In this document: positions 26,501-36,181 of the stretch, in pieces
Layout: each line of letters starts with the position of its first letter
Position numbering within the stretch: position 1 is the stretch's first letter
Assembly: GCA_000499405.2 (NCBI GenBank)
Contig: HG738137.1
Span: 16,045,601-16,109,600, forward strand
Direction: 5' to 3'
Origin: Onchocerca volvulus
Lineage: Eukaryota; Nematoda; Chromadorea; Rhabditida; Onchocercidae
Length of the DNA: 64,000 nt
Notes under the pieces: model-generated
The model's database searches: none
Seen by the model: the letters and a program-made list of their open reading frames with translations, nothing else
Told to the model about the DNA's origin: nothing
Position numbers and translations under genes: made by a program

Positions 26501-29500
26501 CGAAAGAATGAAATGACTGGAATCGAGAATGATCCATTGGAAAAAACTCTTACCTATGCAACGGCAGCTAAACGTCGACATGTACGTTTCGTTCTCTTTT
26601 TTTGAATTATTTTTAAGTAAAAAAAAAGCAAAAATTTTTAGTTAAAGGAATATCTATAATATATTTAAACTTTTTTTCTTTTTAATTCATTTCATTTCCT
26701 ATGAAATTAAAGATTATGTATTTTTTAAAATTGTTTCAAATTATAGTCAAATTTTGAGCAATATTATTAACATAAATTTATGTTGAGCCGCAAGGAGCAT
26801 TTTTTAATTGTTTGTAAGTAAAAAAAGTAAAAAAAACGTAAAATAAAGTAAAAAGAAAAAAAAACGAATGAAAAATTGTTAAAATGAAAGAAACAAAAAA
26901 AAAAAGGCATTTTTCTTATATCTTAATATTCCAATGATTAGATTGAAAAAGTTATCCAATGATTAAATTGAAAAAAGTTAAGTTTTGAAACATGAAATAT
27001 GAAACGAAAAGAAATTTTGTTTAAATGTGTTAATATGAAAAAAATTGAATTCCAATCACCGAAATATCAAATATTCATTTAAATATATTATTTTTTTTTT
27101 AATTCTTATTTTTGAGCTGTCTTTTTTTTGTTCATTTTTTTCCATACGAAAGTTTGATTACAATAAATTAAAGAATTAAAAAATAATTAAAATGATAGTA
27201 CATAAAAGAATTTATATTTAAAATACTTATTTATGTATCAAAATTTAATCAATATTTTTTAATAATATTAAATTTTCTTTCTAAATCGTTGTAATATGAA
27301 ATAAACAAAAACATCTTATTATATCATTACCATTAAATTCTATTTGAATTTTAAATTATAACATAGTATTATATTTCATAATGATAATAATTTATTAGTT
27401 ATTTTGCAAAATAAAATAATAAACTTTTTTTTTTGCTAAAAATTACAGTGTGAAATTTTTGAATTAAAATTAAATTTTAAACGAAATTTTTTTTTTTTGA
27501 AATATTGTTCTTTTAATATTAAAATTTTAGTTGGAAAATCACAATGCAAATGCAAGTTCAAGTTCCGAAACAACAGGAGTCGGTAGTGTCCGGTTGATAA
27601 CAAATTCAACAAGTGGTGTTGGTCATTTGACCGGATTGGGAAAACGTCGTAATGTTAAATTATCAATGCATTCACGATCGATAACATCAAACAGCAGTAC
27701 TGATCTTATCAGTGGTACTGCCAATATTCCAAATAATACGAATCGAAGTAATAACAACAACACCAACAACAATAATAGTATCAGTTCTAATCATTCTCTT
27801 ATTGGTTCAAATGATACATTTATTCATGCACCATTACAAGCGGTACGTTTTAGTATTAAATTTTTTAAATATCGATTTAAAATTTTCATTTTTCCTTAAA
27901 AAAAACAAAAAAATTGTCATATCATTGAAATAGTTATAAAATAAATTTCAAAAAAAGAGAAAAGTGATAAAAAAATTTGAATAAATAAACGTATTTAGAA
28001 TTACTTAAGACAAAATAAAAAATTGTTTAAAAAACTGAGAGTTTAAAATTTATGATTAATTTCAAAGTAATCTTAATTATTACAGTAATTTCTTGATGAA
28101 ATGAGTTAAAAAGATAATTTCTTGTGTTGATTTCATATTTCAATGTTTTTTGCTCGAGTAATTCGAAAAGAATAAAATAAATTTTTTTGTAGAAACAAAG
28201 AATATTCAAGAAAATAGATCATATCAAATGATCAATGCTGTCTAAATCTTTTTGTTTGCAATTTCGGAAACTTAATTTCGATTTTTATCGAAAATTATTC
28301 CATAAAACGATACTTAATTAATTAAAATAGGAAAAATGATATTTGCTTAGCGTTCATTAAAAATCAATTTTTTCAATTAGTATATCAATGAAAAGAATTA
28401 TTTAGTTATTTGTATTTCAATGAATTTTGCTGACAGCAATGAATTTTTTTTCACAGTGACTTGTTAAGTTAATTACTATTGTTATATGAAGTGCTTAATT
28501 AGCTTAATTAGTTTATAGGAATGAATAAGAAAATTTTATCAGGATGCTATGAGATATTAGTCATGGAAGTTCGTAATATGCGTAAATAAATAACATCGCT
28601 GCATTAATTAGAAATAAATGAAAAAATTTTTATTATCTTCAAAATAATTAAATAATTGAAGTAAATAATTATTTATGAATAAAATACGAGACAACAAAAG
28701 CCATCATTCTTACTTTTCTTGCATCAATTTCTTTTAATTTATCACGAAAAGTCAAACTTCCTCTTAGCTTGTTATTTTATTCGTATTTTTATTAATTAAT
28801 CATTTATCGTTATGCTATCATTTAATTTTGTTAAAATTCTTGAATATTTTGGAAATCTATCAAATTTTCACGGAATCAAAGAATTTTTGATTTCTTATTA
28901 ACATTATCATCAAAATTTATAAATTTATATATTTTAGGATGGTTTCTTTAGCAGCCAAAAGGCATTATCAATAAGTGATCACAAAGAGTTGGATTCATTA
29001 TTAAGTAGTACCACGCGATTAACATCAATGCTTAAAGATGATTCAGTCTTTAAAACCAATCTTTGGTTTGTTTTTTTTAACTTTGCAATTTTACTATTGA
29101 TGTTTGATAATCTTAATTATTTAAAATAAAAATTATAAAATAAGGAATTCTTTACTCGAATATTTGTTTTCTTGATTACAACATTTTTTTTTTTTGCTTT
29201 TTTAGTAAGCCTGTTTATAATGTTGATGAGATGCATCACTTTGTAAAATTTTTTGGTTATTTTTTTTTTTTTTTAGTCCATTGGGAAGTATTGAACTTCT
29301 CATAAACTATGATGTTGTCAGTTTCTTTTTCTTAGTTATTTCAAGTTTTCTAGTTTAATATGTTTTAAAATAAATGTGAAAAAATCAGTAGTTCAAAAAT
29401 GAGAAAATAAACCTTTTTTTTTTTTTGTTCATTAATATTTCGCAATTAGTAGAAAATTTGAAATGAATTTATTTTTTCAATAAAATCAAAGAATTAGCGG

Positions 29501-31833
29501 AAATTTATATGACAATAATAAAAAAAAAAAAAAAAGAAAAAAAGCGACTAATTTTTATCTAATTCCATTTCACTGATATCATTTATTCATTCTTATTTCA
29601 GTGATGAATTAACAAGCTTAGGAAATCAAAGCAATACATTTGATGTAAAACAGGAAATGAATGTGAGTTTTTCGATTCTAAAAATTTTAATTAAAAAAAA
29701 AAAATACCCGAATAATATAGTTAATCTTGTTTTTGAAATTATTGATAGAATGAGTAACAACGATTGATGGATTCAACTTCATTCTTTATGATATGATAAA
29801 TTCAAACAATTTAAATCCATTTAAAACGAAATTAAATTTCTTATCCTATTTTGTCAACAACTATCAATGATTTAATTTTTTACAAGTTTAGTTTTTGCAT
29901 TTTCATACGATTGATTATTTTTTAACTTTAAATTAAATTAGTTTTAATTTTGCAGTGATAATATTGGATTAATATATTAATTTTCCTAATTTTTGTTTTT
30001 TTTCAGCTTTTTCACGCTAATCCATTTATGATGTTCGGTGCTCATCAGTTGGTAAGTAATTTTATACTTACCGTATCATCATTTTCATTTTTTTTTTTAA
30101 CATTTTTATCAAATACGTCTTATCAGTAATCGATAAGATGATTAATTCATCGTTTCATTAAGTTTTCAATAAGTTTCTTTATCTGAACAGATAATATAAT
30201 TTACATGAAAACTTTTAATTTTGTAAAAAAAAGAAAAAAAAGAAAAAAACAAAAGAAAAAGTGAATCCTTTCTCTATCATAAATTTTCAAGGATATATCA
30301 TTTTAAGAGATGTTAATTGTTAATTTTTTGATTTTATGATAATGAGATATTAAAATTTAATTTCATCGAACAGTGCAAATTAGACCAGAAAACAATTTTG
30401 TTTTTGTAATTATATTTAAGCGATTTATTTATTTCTTTTTTAATTCTTATTTCTGAAAATTTCCAGTTTTATGTATTAATTTCAAATAATTTGTTTAATT
30501 CATATTCGCATTTCTATCTTTACCATTTTAAAAATTCCTTGCAAACAGAAGTTAAAAATCAAAGGTCATTCAAATTAAATTTGACTGATTATATTAACAT
30601 GTTATTGAAATTAATTTGCAGCCAAATCCGATGCAATCTTTTACGCCGCCAAATTTGGCATTTTCAAGTAGTAACGGTGGATGTGGTGATTATTTTCATC
30701 TACATCTAAACAATCAAACTGATCAAATTTCTCAGCAAAATCTGCAACAACAACAACCATTCGTATCGCAATATTCGACCGGTGGAACATCATCACAAAC
30801 TACTGATATGTTAGCAAATCATAGCCATAATGTTATCAGTTATCAACCACAGGTACCCAATTTCCCTTCCTTTTTGATTAACTATTAATTTCCTAATTTC
30901 TTTTTTCAAATTACAACTCAGGAATGTGCAATATAAAGCGATATTTTGACCATAGCTTAAAAGCAAGAGAAAATTAGGAGGGAAATTTCTTGGAAAAAAC
31001 ATAATCCTAAGCATTCCTCATGGAAGGAATTAAATAATAATTCAAACTAAGCAATTAACTATTAGTAAAGCATTCAATGGACAAATTAATCTCATAATGA
31101 AAATTTCATTTGGGAGAATTTTTTTTTTTGTTTTCATTTATTCATTTAATTTATTGAAATTCAAAATGTTCACTTCTACTCAAATTGAACTAGCCGATGT
31201 TGTTCCCAAAAAAGAAAAAAAAAATTAAAAGAATAAAAATTTTGGGTGTGAAAATATAATCTTTTAATCAATCCATTGATTCATAAAACAACCTTTTTTT
31301 TTTTTTTCATATACGTGAATTTGATAAACCTGAAAGATAAATTTAAAAAAAAAACAAATATTTTCTCCAAATAACTTGTCAATTTAAGTTTTTTTTTTTA
31401 ATAACTTAAAATCATGGATTTTTTCGTTTTTTATTTATTTATTTATTTATTTTTGGATAATAAGCTTATTTATCTTACATTACTTAACTCCTTCTTACAA
31501 TACTTGGCTCTTAAAAAAAAAATTGCTGATAAAATTTGATGATTACAGTTGGAAGCACCATCATCACTGATAACATCAGCTTTGGATTATACGGTAAATG
31601 GTGATAATTTGGAATATATGTTAAGCAATTACTCGTCCACGATCTCATCTGCGACATCGATTGCATCAACGGGAAATGAGGTACGGCCAAGTGTTGCGGA
31701 ACATTTACAACAACAACAACAATATACGGGACAAACTGCTGGTAGTAATAGTTTACGTACCGATGATGTAATTGTTGCTAGTGTTGCTACCGCTAGTAAT
31801 ACCGGCAAAGAGATACCACAGGTATCCTGGTAA
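23094..31833 (+). CDS. C2H2 zinc-finger protein, three fingers (whole gene, ten exons)
   Basis: Probable sequence-specific DNA-binding protein acting in the nucleus. Exons: 23094-23550, 24678-24791, 25389-25516, 26357-26581, 27531-27842, 28938-29065, 29602-29662, 30007-30051, 30622-30852, 31549-31833. All nine junctions use GT and AG and keep one frame, giving about 661 residues. Residues 1-190 are low complexity (Gln, Ser and Asn runs). Three classical fingers follow at residues 204-224, 232-252 and 260-280, each C-x2-C-x12-H-x3-H, joined by TGEKPFE and SDDKPFE linkers. The rest (281-661) is Ser/Asn/Thr/Gln-rich with no domain I recognise, as is usual for activation or repression regions. 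The start at 23094 is the first ATG of the long frame and lies downstream of a strong acceptor. The 3' end is taken at the TAA at 31833. Splicing at the GT a few codons earlier cannot be excluded. I do not recognise the orthologue, so no symbol is given. Confidence 0.8.
24462..24477. promoter_or_regulatory. 16-bp perfect palindrome with an E-box, intron 1 of the zinc-finger gene
   Basis: ACGTGAAATTTCACGT is its own reverse complement. Its left end overlaps CACGTG (24461-24466), the E-box bound by bHLH factors. It sits about 200 bases before exon 2, in the first intron, a common place for nematode enhancers. Function unproven. Confidence 0.35.
24678..24791 (+). CDS. zinc-finger gene exon 2
   Basis: Acceptor TTGTTTTCTAG ends at 24677 and the donor GTAAAT begins at 24792. 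Phase 1 in and phase 1 out fits both neighbours. It encodes about 38 residues, including NYRLYGHNIAMITAT and a Ser-rich end, with no domain. Confidence 0.7.
25389..25516 (+). CDS. zinc-finger gene exon 3: finger 1 and first cysteine of finger 2
   Basis: Encodes finger 1 (residues 204-224: Cys204, Cys207, His220, His224), the TGEKPFE linker and the first zinc-binding Cys (232) of finger 2. The donor is GTATTG at 25517, weaker than the GTAAGT type. It is required because the fingers join only if exon 4 is attached at Asn233. Reading on past the donor soon loses the finger pattern and hits a stop. Confidence 0.85.
26357..26581 (+). CDS. zinc-finger gene exon 4: rest of finger 2 and finger 3
   Basis: Acceptor TTGTTACAG ends at 26356. 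The exon supplies Cys235, His248 and His252 of finger 2, and the whole of finger 3 (Cys260, Cys263, His276, His280), joined by SDDKPFE. The finger tips NRRSTLWN and KWKNSLKC are likely DNA-contact helices. A basic and polar stretch follows, ending AAKRRH, which may act as a nuclear localisation signal. Donor GTACGT at 26582, phase 0. Confidence 0.88.
27531..27842 (+). CDS. zinc-finger gene exon 5: Ser/Asn/Thr-rich
   Basis: Acceptor AAAATTTTAG ends at 27530 and the donor GTACGT begins at 27843, phase 0 at both ends, 104 codons. It contains GLGKRRNVKLSMHSRS, a basic patch, and an Asn run near its end. No domain. Confidence 0.8.
28938..29065 (+). CDS. zinc-finger gene exon 6
   Basis: Acceptor ATATTTTAG ends at 28937 and the donor GTTTGT begins at 29066, phase 0 in and phase 2 out. 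It encodes DGFFSSQKALSISDHKELD and onward, less repetitive than its neighbours and so possibly a conserved C-terminal segment. Confidence 0.72.
29602..29662 (+). CDS. zinc-finger gene exon 7 (small)
   Basis: Only 61 bases, and too short to show as an open frame. Acceptor TCTTATTTCAG ends at 29601 and the donor GTGAGT begins at 29663. Phase 2 in, phase 0 out. Encodes DELTSLGNQSNTFDVKQEMN. VKQE resembles a SUMO acceptor site (hydrophobic-Lys-x-Glu), which is common in transcription factors. Confidence 0.7.
30007..30051 (+). CDS. zinc-finger gene exon 8 (microexon)
   Basis: A 45-base exon with a TTTTTTTCAG acceptor and a GTAAGT donor, both strong, phase 0. Encodes LFHANPFMMFGAHQL. Because it is a multiple of three, skipping would keep the frame. 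Confidence 0.7.
30622..30852 (+). CDS. zinc-finger gene exon 9: Gln-rich
   Basis: Acceptor TTAATTTGCAG ends at 30621 and the donor GTACCC begins at 30853, phase 0. 77 codons with SFTPPNLAFSS, a Gln run and GGTSSQTTD. Composition is typical of a disordered regulatory region. Confidence 0.78.
31549..31833 (+). CDS. zinc-finger gene exon 10, last
   Basis: Acceptor GATGATTACAG ends at 31548. 94 codons, Ser/Thr/Ala-rich with a short Gln run, ending IPQVSW and TAA at 31831-31833. A GTATCC four codons before the stop could act as a donor, in which case the C terminus lies further on. I found no fitting exon downstream, and a poly-A signal follows at 32023. Confidence 0.72.
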   Translation: MEAPSSLITSALDYTVNGDNLEYMLSNYSSTISSATSIASTGNEVRPSVAEHLQQQQQYTGQTAGSNSLRTDDVIVASVATASNTGKEIPQVSW

Positions 31834-34800
31834 ATGATATCATACCCTTTTTATCATCATCATTATCACTATCATTATCATTATCATCGTTATCACTATC
31901 ATCTAAATTGATACATGACAGCAGTCTTATTGATACTCATTTTGTAGTCATTCATTCATTCATTCATTTACATCATCATTTGGGCTTATTTAATGTTTTA
32001 TTACTTATAAAGCATTCACTGAAATAAAGTAATATAGATGTAAATTACATATCTGATCAATATTTCTCTCATTTCTATCTTTTTTTTTTTAAATTTATTT
32101 CGTTTTTAAATTATTCATTTTGCAAAAATTTTGGCTTTTTTTTTCCCGCCAAAGTTTCGAAAAATACTCAAAAATTCAAATAATTTATTTCAAGTGCATG
32201 CTTTTATTGTGTAAACTCAAACGTCTATTTTCGATCTCTGTGAAATTGATTTAAAGAATTTGAATTATCAAAAAAGAAAACAGTTTTTTTTTTTCTCTCT
32301 CTCTTTCACTTTTTATGCTCTGAATTTTATTTTTAAAAAAAAAAAAAAGAACTAAATTCATAATTTTTAATAAAAATGTAAAAAAAACGATAGAAGATAT
32401 GATGGCATAATGAATAATTGAATTATACTTCATTAAATAATCACATAATTATGCTAATTTATTGCGATTATATTTTCTTTTTTTTTTCCAATGTTTCCGA
32501 ATATTTTTCTCAATATTCGAAAGAAAATTTTCTTTTTTGGAATGAATAATTTAAATAATCAAACTAACATTCCAATTAATAATCTTATCGTGTTTACAAT
32601 TTAAGCCAAATTGTTCGATCGGTTTGAGTTTACTCGCTTTTTTTTTCTTTTCTTTTTATATAATTTTACATTGTTTTTCAAGTTTCAATTGACATTTTAT
32701 TTCATTTTTATCGTACGTCATTCTGAAAAATGTTTTTTTTCAAATTTGAACATTCTAAAATAATCCAATTTTGAGTATCAGAACTTTGAAGTGACAACCA
32801 GCTTCAATCGTACTTTAAATAATTAAGTATTTTACACTGTAATTCTGCGCTTTTCTAAAATTATATTAAATTTTTAGAAGAACTGAGCAATTTTTAAAAA
32901 ATTTTTTTTAAATTTTGTGATTTTGCATTTTCGCGCAATTAAATTTCTCCAATTTTTTTTCTATTTTTCTCAATCAATTTTGCATCATTTAACACAATTA
33001 AGAATAATATACGAATTATATGAAAAAGAGTATCAGGTTTAGTAGGAATATTTTCATTTGACGAATGACGACGCTTGTTTTTTCCTTGCCAAATTTTTGA
33101 GTTTTTCAAAATTTTTTCAAATTTTCATCAAACTTAATTTTCATTTTTCTAGCTAATTATTTGTGCCTTTGCAGTGTTCCCGCATAATGATAATATTGTG
33201 CCTCATAATGTTTTTTTTTATTCATTTTTTCTCTTATTATAATAATTTAATATTCAAATGTTTTTTTTTCTTAAAAAATTATGCCTGAAATTCCTTGCAA
33301 AGTGTTATCACAATTTAATAATTCCAATGTGCCATATTTTGTACAGTTCAATGTTTTTAATACTTTTTTTTTCCCTTTTCTTGCAACTTAATTTTCGAAT
33401 TCCATTTATTGTTTTCCAACTTTAAAGGAAATACACTGCCTTAGGTCTTTTAATATATCTTTTTTTACTGTAAAGCCGAAAATACTAGAAATTTAGAACT
33501 TGACAATTTTAAAAATAAAGAAGAAATCCGTTCAAAAATTGAAATCTGTAGTTGAGAAAAAAAAAAAGCAATATCCCCATCTAGTAAAAGAGTAAGATTT
33601 ATTATTTGATATTAAAAAACTATTAATTATATAATGATTCAATATTTTCCATTTCGCAACTAATATAATTCATGAAATTCTTGTTGTAGTCGATTGTTTA
33701 AATCTCTTTCTCTTTTTAAAAAACCAATTTTTTATATTTCATTTAATAGCCCGATTATGCAAAAATAAAATATTTATAGAACTAAACAATATGGGATATA
33801 TTACAACTAATCAAAAGCTTTAAACAAGTTAATATTAGATGAAAATTCCGAATTAAAATCTATTCACCAAGTAAATATTCGATGTTAAAATTATTTTGAT
33901 ATTCAAATTATCATGGAATATAAGTGATAGAATATTTGAATAAATATTAATTCTTTTTATTTTTTTTTCTTTTTCAACCTAAAAATTCAATTTAAATAAA
34001 TAACGAAATTCAGTTTACGTAATGGAATTGATCATATTAAAAATATCATTAGCGCATTTTCCAAAATAAATTTATTTGACGTTGAGGTAGAGAGAAGGAA
34101 GACGTATGGCGTAAATATTTATTATCGAATAAAATTACTGTATAATTAAAATGGCGGTGTTTTTCCTCATTTTTTTTTTTTTATTTCGTTTAAAAAAAAT
34201 TTTTTTTTATATTTCAAAATATTTATGATTCAAGTTCATCAAATTTGTAGGTATTAAAAATAAAAGCATTAAAATTTTTTCATCATACATTTCTTCTTCA
34301 TTTCACCTATTTCATTCAAATTCCAATTTATATTTCGTTTTTTTTTTTTCTTTTGTTAGGATTAATTTCGTTTTTTTTTTTTTTTCCTTTCTAATATACA
34401 ATTATTTCAAAGGAAGAAAAAGAATGACATACATGTTAGTAATAATTTTTGAAAATTATCCTGTTTAAAACATATGCTTCATAATAATTCAGTGGAAAGT
34501 TACAATTTTTTGATCTAATTTTACTCATTTTTCTAATTAATTGAAAATAACAATGATAATAATAATAATAACAAATAATACAGGATCATTTTCATTTTTC
34601 ATTATTAATTCATCATTAATTTAATTAAATTCAATTCCATTTTTTTTTTCTGTTATAATCAACATTCTTTATATTCATAATTATTATTATTAATGCATAA
34701 ATTTTAAAATGTTTTTCTTTTCCTGTTGTTACATATTGATTTATTCCCTTTTACTTTATTCTATCTTCTTTTTTCTTATTTTTTTGCTTCATATTATATG

Positions 34801-35749
34801 AATTTTTCCCCTTTTATTTACAAATTGAAACATATTTGTTTGCAAGAAAAAAAAACAGTCAATGACGAGATACTGCAGTGTAAAATACAGTATTGATTGG
34901 CAATCGCGGAAGATTACTGTAACATAATATGACAGTATTGAGTACAATCAAAATGATGAAAAATTCAAAAAAAAAAAAAGGCAGGGATTATATGTATCAT
35001 AATTTTTTCATTAAATTATTATTTCCATATTTATGCAATTTTTGTCCATCTTTTTTTTTTTTTTTTTAACGAACACTTTTTCAGTTAATTAACAATTATT
35101 TGTATATTTAATTAGCAATAATTCCGTATTATTGATAAGTTTATTTAGATTGGTTTTTAAGTTTCGCAAATTAATTATTTACAAAACTAAGCAAAATAGA
35201 CCATTCGAGTACATTTTTTTTAATCAGAATATTTTCAGATAAATGCCAGCTATTAAGAGAAAAAGAAAGTAGAAATTATTAAAGCTAAACGATTTAATTT
35301 CCGAAATAATGATATTATAAACTGGTTTTTTGATTAACATCTCGTAATAGCTATCATTTGTTTTTCCAATTTTCATAGTCTTAGGAAATTTCAAGAAGTT
35401 TTTAGGGAATTGTGATTTTCGTTTCTGATAAAATTTTTGCGATAAAAATCGCAAACGAAATAATCATTTATATTTACTATAAAGTTTACACAAAAAATGA
35501 AAATCGAATATTAATTGGTTTATTCTGCAACAAATTAACATAAATCATTTATGTTATCTCTATTATCAAATGCATAATTATCAGTAAACAAATTCCATTT
35601 ATTTTCTATTGTAAATATCATTTCAATAACGATTAAATTTCTACATCTCTCGAAACATATTAGAGCCAATTAAATTTTATTAATGTAGAATTTCTTTTGA
35701 TACTTTTACATTTTTCATTGAATGATCTTTTCTTTTTTTTTTCATTCCT
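31834..35749. other. convergent intergenic spacer
   Basis: Holds the 3' UTR of the plus-strand zinc-finger gene at its left end and that of the minus-strand gene at its right end. Otherwise it is AT-rich with T runs, a CATTAT microsatellite-like stretch (about 31855-31905), a CATT repeat near 31950-31970 and a TTTA repeat at about 31430-31455 just before the last exon. No exon with matched splice sites is visible. Confidence 0.6.
32023..32028 (+). terminator. polyadenylation signal of the zinc-finger gene
   Basis: AATAAA about 190 bases past the stop codon, followed by AT-rich sequence. It fits a short nematode 3' UTR and supports 31833 as the end of the coding region. Confidence 0.55.
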
Positions 35750-35784
35750 TTTATTTATATTTATTAATTTCTTGCCCATTTATT
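35750..35784 (-). terminator. polyadenylation signals for the minus-strand gene
   Basis: TTTATT (AATAAA on the minus strand) occurs at 35779-35784, 35760-35765 and 35750-35755, 9 to 43 bases past the stop at 35793. This is good support that a transcript really ends with the exon at 35793-36181. Confidence 0.5.
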
Positions 35785-35792
35785 TTGCTATT

Positions 35793-36181
35793 TTATTTCG
35801 ACTTTTTTTCTTTAGTAACATTTTGAAGTTTTCTAATCGTTGATTGCGTCGTATTTTCCGGCTTATTAATTGGTTTCGTTTTATTCGCGATTAGTCTAAC
35901 TTTTGTTGTTGTGGTAGGACGAATTATAAATGTAAATTTCACAGTGAAATTATGAACATTTGGGATTACAATACTTCTGCTTACATTTCGATAATACTCT
36001 TCTCCTTCTCGATCATCATCAAAATCCGGATAATCTCGCTTATTTGGCCGTATTGCAGTCCAAAATCGTTTTTTCCGATGTTTTGGTAACATTTCGGAAT
36101 GATGCGTTTTTCCTGATAACATTTCGTTTTTCATAACACTGTTGGCGCTGTTCATCGCCATGATCGTTGAAAATATGAAAG
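35793..36181 (-). CDS. last exon of the ERICH3-like gene, or a separate small secreted-protein gene
   Basis: Acceptor TTTACATTCAG precedes 36181. Phase fits exon 8 exactly. The product is not acidic like exon 7. It begins TFIFSTIMAMNSANS, a short hydrophobic stretch, then KHRKKRFWTAIRPNKRDYPD, two basic cleavage-like sites, an acidic patch and a Lys/Thr-rich tail with five Asn-x-Ser/Thr sequons in about 70 residues. It ends at TAA 35793-35795. Two ATG codons lie 20 and 26 bases inside the exon, which is also what a trans-spliced downstream gene would look like. So it is either the C terminus of the large protein or an independent gene of about 122 codons. The real membership is undecided. Confidence 0.55.
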
